The position numbers were made by a program, and so were the translations under genes. Below, piece after piece: positions 1 through 5,556 of a stretch of DNA of 8,845 bases. The notes under the pieces were generated by a model. It did not search any database, was not told the origin of the DNA, and was given only the letters and a program-made list of their open reading frames with translations. Origin of the DNA: Parcubacteria group bacterium GW2011_GWA2_47_8b (GTDB taxonomy: Bacteria > Patescibacteriota > Minisyncoccia > UBA6257 > WO2-44-18); NCBI GenBank assembly GCA_001003205.1, contig LCOU01000030.1, positions 1 to 8,845 on the forward strand. The letters run 5' to 3'. How positions within the stretch are numbered: position 1 is the stretch's first letter; each line of letters starts with the position of its first letter.

Positions 1-914
1 GTTAGTCGCTCACTATAGAAGACGTCGTTTTTCAAGAGCCAGTAATGTGTCGGCTTAAGCCATAAAACACACAGTACCCGCGGTTCGTCGGCCTTGTCAC
101 CCAGTACGATCACGTAATTTTCGTCGTTGTTCCACTGGACTCTGCGTCCAATATAGTGACGCAGCTCTATGAGCGTAGCCGAATAGCGATGCAGCCCTGC
201 GATCGTAACCGACTCAGGTTGTTCGAGAGAGATGGCAGCTTTCACTTCACGCTCGTGTTTGCGATCCGGGATTATCCCTCCATGTACGAAAGGAAAAATA
301 AGCATAAGTATAGGTACTACAGAGACTATGCCCACAACTATCCATGGATATCCCGTCCGTTTGTGCTCGCGCGCATCGTCGTCAATCCGTTCCGCGCCCA
401 GGCCTTGACGAAGACGGCCTCCGGCGGCTTTTGCGGCCGCGATGCACTCTTGCTCCCGCCGCCTGGCGTGCTCTTCAAAAAAACGCACGCCGGATGCTCT
501 GCCGATTTCAGCCAAAACAGAAAAGATGTTCGTGGCGGCCAGCCCGAGCAGAATCCACTCATAGGATTGATAGCCGTTCCAGGCCCAATAGGAGGAAGGA
601 AAATCCACTCCGTGTGTGGGCGCCGTGCTGTGCAGTACTGCGCAAAGGTTGCCGACAACCAAGCCGATCCAGTAGACGATGGCAAGACCCCACATGCATG
701 AACAGCTACAGCTCGTATTGCAGTCTGCGGTGCGCTCGCCGAGAGGGACATGGATTTTTGAAGCCCAAACCCTTCTCGCTGTCGGCGCGGCAACCAAGAA
801 AGCAATTCCCCGAGAAAGGCCTGCGTAAAGGCCGATCAAGAATCCTCTCGTGACATAAACCAGTCCAAAAATCGGATAAACGGCCACCCACAACAGACTA
901 GTCAACGCTCCCAT
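1..914 (-). CDS. Multi-pass membrane protein of unknown family, 3' end outside the window
   Basis: I do not recognise this protein. The frame is open for 304 codons from ATG at 914-912 to the window edge without a stop; the other minus frames give only short ORFs. The start is well supported by a consensus AAGGAGG ending 5 nt before the ATG. Likely membrane segments lie at about residues 4-20, 25-43, 75-94, 119-136 and 190-213. A cysteine cluster (C65, C69, C71, C73; CxxxCxCxC) sits just before the third segment. A charged stretch at about 146-188 (EEHARRREQE, IDDDAREHKR) lies before the last segment, and a soluble C-terminal region follows from about 216. It has its own TTGACA-type promoter, 5' hairpin and an upstream 32-bp palindrome shared with the TrpR-like gene, so control by that regulator is a reasonable inference. 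The base composition appears more GC-rich than its neighbours by eye. Function is unknown; the gene is very probably real. Confidence 0.82.
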   Translation of the reverse strand, partial: MGALTSLLWVAVYPIFGLVYVTRGFLIGLYAGLSRGIAFLVAAPTARRVWASKIHVPLGERTADCNTSCSCSCMWGLAIVYWIGLVVGNLCAVLHSTAPTHGVDFPSSYWAWNGYQSYEWILLGLAATNIFSVLAEIGRASGVRFFEEHARRREQECIAAAKAAGGRLRQGLGAERIDDDAREHKRTGYPWIVVGIVSVVPILMLIFPFVHGGIIPDRKHEREVKAAISLEQPESVTIAGLHRYSATLIELRHYIGRRVQWNNDENYVIVLGDKADEPRVLCVLWLKPTHYWLLKNDVFYSERL

Positions 915-919
915 GCCAT

Positions 920-926
920 CCTCCTT
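920..926 (-). promoter_or_regulatory. Consensus Shine-Dalgarno AAGGAGG
   Basis: AAGGAGG lies 5 nt before the ATG at 914 and fixes the start of the orphan membrane protein gene. An alternative ATG at 919 in another frame reaches a stop after five codons. Most other genes in the window have no recognisable Shine-Dalgarno, so this site stands out. Confidence 0.75.
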
Positions 927-937
927 GTCAAAGTGCA

Positions 938-958
938 AAAACAAGAACGCCTTGTTTT
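938..958 (-). promoter_or_regulatory. 5' UTR hairpin
   Basis: Perfect 8-bp inverted repeat, AAAACAAG and CTTGTTTT, with a 5-nt loop. If transcription starts near 960, as the promoter predicts, the hairpin begins within a few nucleotides of the mRNA 5' end and about 12 nt before the Shine-Dalgarno. Such a position is compatible with 5'-end stabilisation. The stem is AT-rich, and although Ts follow it on the minus strand it is too weak to be a convincing terminator. Confidence 0.45.
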
Positions 959-966
959 CTGACGCT

Positions 967-996
967 AGGGTAACACACAACGCTCCAGCTTGTCAA
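967..996 (-). promoter_or_regulatory. Predicted sigma-70-type promoter of the orphan membrane protein
   Basis: A perfect -35 TTGACA (996-991) is followed by an 18-nt spacer and TACCCT (972-967), which keeps the key T, A and final T of the -10 consensus. The predicted start near 960 gives a leader of about 46 nt. The layout differs from the extended -10, near-leaderless promoters elsewhere in the window. Confidence 0.5.
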
Positions 997-1023
997 ACCC
1001 CAAAAAACCCGCAGGCCCTTTTC

Positions 1024-1055
1024 CCAGTGCTATCATATATGATAGCACTGGGAGG
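1024..1055. promoter_or_regulatory. 32-bp perfect palindrome, putative TrpR-like operator
   Basis: Sixteen bases are followed by their exact reverse complement. The central 20 bp (1030-1049), TGCTATCATATATGATAGCA, is identical to the palindrome in the promoter of the TrpR-like gene. It starts 22 nt past the stop codon of that gene and ends 27 bp before the -35 box of the following membrane protein gene. No T-tract follows directly on either strand, so it does not look like an intrinsic terminator. A second operator for the adjacent regulator is the simplest reading; an mRNA 3'-end hairpin is also possible. Confidence 0.6.
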
Positions 1056-1076
1056 CAGCGGAATTAGTCCCCTTCG

Positions 1077-1562
1077 TTATTTCCTTTTGTGAACCACCTT
1101 CCAAGGGCGATCTCCCATTACGCCCAAACCTTTTATTAAAAATGGCTCAAAAATTTTCCCGGCGAGACTTATAATTTCCGCAAGATCTATGTTGAGAGAT
1201 TTTTCTGACTTACTGTTTATATGACTCCAGCGCGTCGGACCTCCATAAAAAGCAAGATAACTTTTGTAATGCGCGTGGTTGCCAAAGATATTTTTCTTGA
1301 TAGTACTCACGGTATTTGGCGATAACCAGAGAATTTTGCCGATTTCGCGATAGGATTTTCCGGCCCGAATAAGGGTAATAGCCGCCAGGCGTTTTATAAT
1401 CATTTTCTTCTCATCCTCGCTTACTAATTTCTCAAAAATTCGTTTTGCTTCCCGTCCGTTGTTCAGTTTTAAAATCCCGTCTAGCAACTTACCCCACAAC
1501 TGTTCTGACCACTTGTTGGCCGAGCGCCCCATTAACTCACGATTTTGTTTTTCGTTTTTCAT
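1077..1562 (-). CDS. TrpR/YerC-like DNA-binding regulator with C-terminal extension
   Basis: 161 residues. Residues about 42-94 match the TrpR/YerC pattern: a helical stretch with SEDEKK (49-53), then a helix-turn-helix at about 68-90 (AGKSYREIG, then SPNTVSTIKK), resembling YerC 'GKSYREIA'. Typical TrpR or YerC proteins are about 100-110 residues. This one has extra residues at about 1-35 and a C-terminal extension at about 95-161 that I do not recognise. Its promoter contains a palindrome repeated downstream of the gene, which points to autoregulation and probably control of the next gene. The ATG at 1562 is 7 nt after a perfect -10 box, so the mRNA is probably leaderless. Family assignment is fairly sure. 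The ligand is unknown, and there is no evidence here that it is tryptophan. Confidence 0.85.
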   Translation of the reverse strand: MKNEKQNRELMGRSANKWSEQLWGKLLDGILKLNNGREAKRIFEKLVSEDEKKMIIKRLAAITLIRAGKSYREIGKILWLSPNTVSTIKKNIFGNHAHYKSYLAFYGGPTRWSHINSKSEKSLNIDLAEIISLAGKIFEPFLIKGLGVMGDRPWKVVHKRK

Positions 1563-1569
1563 AACCCCG

Positions 1570-1578
1570 ATTATAGCA
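1570..1578 (-). promoter_or_regulatory. Extended -10 promoter of the TrpR-like gene
   Basis: TGC directly precedes a perfect TATAAT (1575-1570), an extended -10 element. The -35 region is not recognisable and is occupied by the palindrome at 1582-1601. The predicted start near 1563 is adjacent to the ATG at 1562, so the transcript should be leaderless. Confidence 0.6.
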
Positions 1579-1581
1579 TGA

Positions 1582-1601
1582 TGCTATCATATATGATAGC
1601 A
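1582..1601. promoter_or_regulatory. 20-bp palindromic operator in the regulator's promoter
   Basis: Perfect palindrome TGCTATCATATATGATAGCA covering the -35 region, identical to the core of the 1024-1055 palindrome. A second inverted repeat, ATAGCAT-G-ATGCTAT (1573-1587), overlaps it and reaches into the -10 box. The E. coli trp operator is a palindrome of about this size, so repression by the adjacent TrpR-like protein is a natural inference. From about 1602 to 1662 I see only AT-rich sequence with a weak 6-bp A/T hairpin at 1611-1625. Confidence 0.65.
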
Positions 1602-1662
1602 CCGGAAACGAAAATTTTGAATTTTTACTGACTGTTAAGAGCTGTTTGAGATTTGAGTCCGT

Positions 1663-1830
1663 TTATAGTTTTCCGGCAATCAAGTGGATAAGGTCCACAA
1701 ATCTTTCAAAAAGCCAATAAATAGCCTGCCATGCCAGCAAAACTATTTTGACGACCACCGCGGAAACCTTTTCAACAATCATCTGGGCGGCTCCCCAGAG
1801 CTCTTTTAAAATTGGCGGAAAATTAGGCAT
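1663..1830 (-). CDS. Small single-pass membrane protein, 55 residues
   Basis: The ATG at 1830 lies 4 nt after the stop of the M23 peptidase gene. The protein starts MPNFPPILKELWG and has one long hydrophobic helix at about 22-40 (VSAVVVKIVLLAWQAIYWL), then a short amphipathic tail ending IAGKL. I recognise no family. Upstream in-frame sequence could extend it to 103 residues, but that would overlap the M23 gene by some 140 nt and reads as an arginine-rich shadow, so the short form is preferred. There is no Shine-Dalgarno, and translational coupling to the peptidase gene is likely. It may be a small membrane partner of the M23 protein; that rests on position only. Confidence 0.6.
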   Translation of the reverse strand: MPNFPPILKELWGAAQMIVEKVSAVVVKIVLLAWQAIYWLFERFVDLIHLIAGKL

Positions 1831-1834
1831 ATTT

Positions 1835-3091
1835 TTATAGATATTTTGACGGGTCCAGATCGCCGCCGAACGGCATAGGGCCACAAACGCGGCTCGCGCC
1901 CATATAGAACGTCGGACCGGCGTAGACCGTAAGGTGCAGGTGCGGCCCGGTGGCGTAGCCGGTGCTGCCCACATAGCCGATTAACTGCCCCCTATTAACT
2001 ATATCCCCTTTTTTGACCGCTTGCCCGGAGAGGTGGGCATAAAGAGTGGTCAGGTTATTTTCGTGCTGGACAACGATAAATTTGCCATAGGCGCCGCGAT
2101 AGCAGAATTGGTCCTGATTGCCGGTGGCGATAACGGTGCCGGAATCGGCAACCCGGACCTCCGTGCCCGTGGGGGCGGCAAAATCCACGCCATTGTGGAA
2201 TCGGCCCTTATACCCGTATTTGGCGAAGGCGGTGTATCCGTAATTTTGCGACAAAATGCCGCTAACAGGCATTGCCAAAACTCCCGGCCGTGGAATCGGC
2301 AGCAGCGATGGGTCAATCTTGGAACGCAATTCTTTTTCAATTGTTTCAATTTCCGCGGAAATGTCTGCTTGTTTCTTGGCCAGACTGTCAATTAGCGACG
2401 CGTAGAGCTTTTCCTGGTTTTTGGTTTGCGACAAAATACTTTGACGATCCGATTTCGTAGTTTCAACGATATTTTTGCGGTTGCGGAGATTTAAATTCTC
2501 ACGTTCAATCCCCCCTTTTTTAGCGGATACGGAGTGGAAATTTTCGTCCAGCTGCAAACGCAACTCTTTGAGTTCGCCCAGTTCGGTTGAAAGACCGTTG
2601 TTCAGATTGGCAATGTTTTGATTTTCCGAAATGGCTTGCGCCAGGCTGCGGTTTTTTAAAAAAGTCACCAAAAGCGTCTCGCGGCTCTTTTGGTAAAGTT
2701 CTTGAAGCAACTTCGTAATTGCCAACCGCTTGGTTTCAATTTCATTTTTTAATTTATCAATATCGTATTGAAGCGACTGGAGCTCCAGGCCGTATTTTTC
2801 CACCGTTATCTGGCCGGATTTTATGCTAAGGTTGAGCTGGCTGATGGTGTAATCAATTTTTTTCAGTTCTTTTTGCAGGCTGTTTTTCTGCGTCTGGGTT
2901 TCGTCCAATTGTTTCTGGGTATTGCGAATCTGGTCGTTGATGGCCTGCAGGCCCTTGGACTTTTCCTCAATGGATTGGCGGAGTTCATCGGGGGTGGCGC
3001 CCAAGGCCACCGAACCCTGATAAAATCCAAATAAAATCCAAAATCCAAATATCAAAACCTTAAAATTTGAGCTTTGGGCTTGATTTGGCAT
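1835..3091 (-). CDS. Secreted coiled-coil M23 (LytM/EnvC-like) peptidase
   Basis: 418 residues. A hydrophobic signal sequence (about 10-30) ends in SVALGA, with a likely cleavage at about 31-32. Residues about 35-257 are heptad-rich coiled coil (many E, K, Q, L), as in EnvC-like proteins. The C-terminal LytM domain (about 271-418) has a complete active site: HxxxD (H299, D303), YAHL (H353) and HLH (H384, H386). H299, D303 and H386 should bind zinc; H353 and H384 should be catalytic. It therefore probably cleaves peptidoglycan peptide bridges outside the membrane, or activates another hydrolase through the coiled coil. C330 and C403 could form a disulfide. The start overlaps the gltX end by 32 nt, and both ends lie in a repeat-like segment that encodes the signal peptide. 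There is no Shine-Dalgarno. Confidence 0.92.
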   Translation of the reverse strand: MPNQAQSSNFKVLIFGFWILFGFYQGSVALGATPDELRQSIEEKSKGLQAINDQIRNTQKQLDETQTQKNSLQKELKKIDYTISQLNLSIKSGQITVEKYGLELQSLQYDIDKLKNEIETKRLAITKLLQELYQKSRETLLVTFLKNRSLAQAISENQNIANLNNGLSTELGELKELRLQLDENFHSVSAKKGGIERENLNLRNRKNIVETTKSDRQSILSQTKNQEKLYASLIDSLAKKQADISAEIETIEKELRSKIDPSLLPIPRPGVLAMPVSGILSQNYGYTAFAKYGYKGRFHNGVDFAAPTGTEVRVADSGTVIATGNQDQFCYRGAYGKFIVVQHENNLTTLYAHLSGQAVKKGDIVNRGQLIGYVGSTGYATGPHLHLTVYAGPTFYMGASRVCGPMPFGGDLDPSKYL

Positions 3092-3099
3092 CTGGATTT
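3022..3099. repeat. Fold-back repeat-like element across the gltX/M23 junction
   Basis: About 78 bp with AAAATCC at one end (3022-3028) and GGATTTT at the other (3093-3099), and several CCAAAT/ATTTGG pairs inside. The left half has three iterations of AAATCCAAA. The composition is unlike the flanking coding sequence. Similar low-complexity 'AAATCCAAAATCC' segments are, from memory, dispersed in many Patescibacteria and other metagenomic genomes. Only one copy is in this window, so the repeat status needs a genome search. Confidence 0.5.
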
Positions 3100-4517
3100 T
3101 GTCGTTCGACGTTGCCTAGTCTGATAATGGCAGCTTTTATTCGTTTTATAGTTTCCTTTTTACCTACGGCTTCCATTATTTCAAACGGTCCCGGAGAGGT
3201 TTCACTGCCGGAGAGCGCCGCCCGCAGTGGCCAGAAGACCTCGCCGCGTCCGCGTTCTTCGGCAAGCGGCATAAGCAATTTTTCCAGATTGGCCTGGATA
3301 AAACTTTCCTCGGAGACGGCGGCCAGTATTTCCTCGGCTGATTTTAGATTGCCGATTATATTTTTTTTTGACGCGTCCTTCCAAATGAGTAGCGCTGGCG
3401 GATAGTTTGGCAATTCAAAAAAGAACCCAGCCAACTCCTTAAAGTCGGTAAGCTTTTTCATCCTGCCCTTGGTAATTTCTATGATTTTGAGATTCTCCTT
3501 GGTCGGCGCCAATTGGAGTTTTTGGGCGATGATTTCATTGCCGGTGTTTCTAATGTATTGGGAGTTAAGCCAATCCAATTTATTAACATTAAAGACCGCG
3601 CCGGCTTTCTGTACGCGACCCAGGTCAAATTCCTGAACGATTTCCGCCATATTCAGCACTTCTTTTTCGCCTTGCGGATGCCAGCCGAGAAGCGCTATGA
3701 AATTCGTCAGCGCCTCCGGCAGGTAACCGGCGTCCCTGTAGTCCTGAATGGAAGTGGCCGAATATCTCTTGGACATTTTGCTGCGATCGGGGTCAAGAAT
3801 TAACGGCAGGTGGGCGTAGTGAGGATGCGGGAAGCCCAGGGCTTTTTGGATGAGAATTTGCTTCGGGGTGTTGGCAATGTGGTCTTCGCCGCGGATGACG
3901 TGGGAAATTTTCATTTCTTCGTCGTCAATCACAACGGCAAAATTATAAAGCGGCGCGCGCGGGTTTTTGGCGATGGCAATGTCGCCTATCAAGGCGGTGT
4001 CAAAAGCGATGTTGCCGCGGATGAGGTCTTTGAATGTTATTTTGGTTTCCGGAACTTTGAAGCGGATGACGTGGCCGGTTCCGGCTTTCAGTTTTTTCTT
4101 AACTTCCTCCGCCGCCAAGGAGCGGCACTTGCCACTGTATTTTGGCGCGAAGCCCTGCGTCAGCATCGCCTGGCGTTCCGTTTCCAATTCTTCTTTTGAG
4201 CAAAAACAATAATACGCCAGCTCGTCCTCCAGCAGTTTGCTGATATACTTTTCGTAAATTTCCAACCGGTCGCTTTGCCTGATAGGGCCCTCGTCCCACT
4301 CCAAGCCCAGCCATTTCAATCCCTCAATAATATCTTTTTCAAATCTTTTTTCCGAACGCTCCAGGTCAGTGTCTTCTATGCGCAAAACGAACGTTCCGGC
4401 GTTTTTTCTGGCAAATAGCCAATTAAAAAGCGCGGTGCGGGCGGTGCCGATATGCAAATATCCCGTCGGGGACGGCGCTATTCTTACGCGCACTTTTGAC
4501 TTTTCATTTATCGCCAT
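3060..4517 (-). CDS. gltX: Glutamyl-tRNA synthetase
   Basis: Charges tRNA with glutamate in the cytoplasm. At 485 residues it has normal length for a bacterial class Ic enzyme. APSPTG (14-19) and the HIGT signature (22-25) form the ATP site; LRIEDTD (45-51) and RGEDH (209-213) are present; KMSKR (247-251) is the second class I signature. The zinc motif is complete: C104, C106, Y127 and C131 (CxC...YxxxC). The anticodon-binding region ends with SPGPFE (441-446). The last 13 residues or so (from QNPDAKSS) lie in a repeat-like segment and are probably not functional enzyme. The start ATG overlaps the murG end by 10 nt (ATGGCGATAA), and the end overlaps the M23 gene by 32 nt. Many bacteria without glutaminyl-tRNA synthetase use a non-discriminating GluRS; this window cannot tell which type it is. 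Confidence 0.97.
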   Translation of the reverse strand: MAINEKSKVRVRIAPSPTGYLHIGTARTALFNWLFARKNAGTFVLRIEDTDLERSEKRFEKDIIEGLKWLGLEWDEGPIRQSDRLEIYEKYISKLLEDELAYYCFCSKEELETERQAMLTQGFAPKYSGKCRSLAAEEVKKKLKAGTGHVIRFKVPETKITFKDLIRGNIAFDTALIGDIAIAKNPRAPLYNFAVVIDDEEMKISHVIRGEDHIANTPKQILIQKALGFPHPHYAHLPLILDPDRSKMSKRYSATSIQDYRDAGYLPEALTNFIALLGWHPQGEKEVLNMAEIVQEFDLGRVQKAGAVFNVNKLDWLNSQYIRNTGNEIIAQKLQLAPTKENLKIIEITKGRMKKLTDFKELAGFFFELPNYPPALLIWKDASKKNIIGNLKSAEEILAAVSEESFIQANLEKLLMPLAEERGRGEVFWPLRAALSGSETSPGPFEIMEAVGKKETIKRIKAAIIRLGNVERQNPDAKSSPKLKF

Positions 4518-5526
4518 AGTTCCAGTATTAGCGTCGCGATTTTATCGGTTGCGTCGGGGGTGAAAAAATCACCGGCGGCCGCCGACATTTTATTCCGCAC
4601 ATCGGGTGTGTTTATTATTTTTTCAATTTGGCTGATGAAAATGCTGGGCAGCAGGTTTTCCTGTTCTATAACGACGGCCGCGCCCGAGGCGGCGTATTCA
4701 TAGGCGTTCTGGGTTTGATGGTCGCCGGCGGCGTCCGGAAACGGTATTAAAATTGACGGTTTCTTTTTGGCCGCGATTTCAAAGATTGCTCCCGCTCCGG
4801 CGCGGGAAACAATAAGGTCGGCGGCATCCATAGCGGCGTTCAAGTCCTTTTCTAAAAAGGCAACGAACTTATAATTACTTTTGGCCGCGGGCGAAGAATT
4901 TTTAGTAATGAAATCATATTGGGCCTGGTAGTCTTTGAATTTTTCTTTTCCGACCTGATGCAGAATTTGAAACTTGGCCGCCAGCGAATCAAAATTTTCC
5001 AAAACAAAATCGTTGAGCCGGCCCGCTCCCTGCGAACCGCCCAAAATCAGCACTAACGGTTTCGCCGAATTGAATCCTAAAGCGGTCTTGGCCTGCTCCG
5101 GGGGCATGCTTTGCAAAAGCTCGGCGCGGACGGGATTGCCCACGACCGTTACGGAGCCCTTAACTTTTTTGAATCGCATTGCCGCCGCCGAAAAAGCCAA
5201 CGCCAACGCCCGCGCTCCCCTGGCCGAGATTGTATTGGTCAGGCCGGGAACGGCGTCTGATTCGTGAACCACCAGCGGTACTTGATAGAAACGGCAGGCG
5301 AAAGTTACCGGCAGGGCTCCGGGACCGCCCTTGGAAAACGCCGCGTCGGGCAGACTTTTTCCGCTTCCAACACCGCGCGATAATTTCCCGGATCGCCGAA
5401 AAAGCGAAAATCCGGTTCCAAGCCGTTTTTTTCCGCCCAGGCGCGGAGTTTTTGAGCCACGGCAATAACCGGATAGATGTGGCCGCCCGTCCCCCCGCCC
5501 GTCAATAAAATGCGCAATTTCCTCAT
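4508..5526 (-). pseudogene. murG: murG, lipid II synthase, disrupted by an internal deletion and frameshift
   Basis: MurG adds GlcNAc to lipid I on the inner face of the membrane, giving lipid II. The N-terminal part reads from ATG at 5526: 58 residues with the glycosyltransferase loop TGGGTGGH (9-16). At about 5353 homology moves to another frame (-1), which continues with LPDAAFSKGGPGALP, VVHESDAVPG, VVGNPVR, ILGGSQGA, VSRAGAGAIFE and HQTQNA to the stop at 4508. These are MurG hallmarks in correct order. Between the halves about 40-50 residues are absent: E. coli MurG has 106 residues between the HxF/HEQN histidines, while here there are only about 72. The missing part carries the family's membrane-contact patch (around 75-85 in E. 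coli). murG is normally essential, so this is either an assembly or sequencing error or a real defect in this strain. The alternative TTG start at 5539 in the C-terminal frame gives no MurG N-terminus. Confidence 0.93.
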
Positions 5527-5538
5527 ACGCTCGCTTCA

Positions 5539-5547
5539 ATTATAACA
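5539..5547 (-). promoter_or_regulatory. Extended -10 promoter before murG
   Basis: TGT followed by perfect TATAAT (5544-5539) in the 30-nt gap between ftsW and murG. No -35 match is evident. The predicted start near 5532 leaves a 6-nt leader before the ATG at 5526, without a Shine-Dalgarno. It could give murG and the genes after it a supply independent of the upstream promoter. Confidence 0.5.
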
Positions 5548-5556
5548 CAACAAAAC

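Noticed and set aside
338..805. Minus-strand ORF of 155 codons in another frame
   Set aside because: Shadow of the longer open frame starting at 914; no ribosome-binding site and no domain.
156..853. Two overlapping plus-strand ORFs of 181 and 169 codons (156-701, 344-853)
   Set aside because: They lie opposite the 304-codon minus-strand frame with its consensus Shine-Dalgarno and membrane-protein pattern; their translations are rich in Arg and Pro without recognisable motifs.
1024..1055. 32-bp palindrome as a rho-independent terminator
   Set aside because: No T-tract follows immediately on either strand; six Ts about 15 nt further on are too far away. Sharing the 20-bp core with the promoter of the regulator favours an operator.
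1831..1974. N-terminal extension of the 55-residue protein to 103 residues
   Set aside because: The extension overlaps the M23 catalytic domain in another frame and reads as a low-complexity Arg/Ala shadow.
2021..2395. Plus-strand ORF of 124 codons opposite the M23 domain
   Set aside because: The minus strand has complete M23 active-site motifs here; the plus ORF is a mirror frame.
3810..4199. Plus-strand ORF of 129 codons opposite gltX
   Set aside because: It lies wholly opposite conserved synthetase motifs and has no domain or ribosome-binding site of its own.
5340..5370. Programmed -1 frameshift in murG at the A-run near 5358
   Set aside because: The site is not a canonical slippery heptamer, and a frameshift would not restore the 40-50 missing residues.
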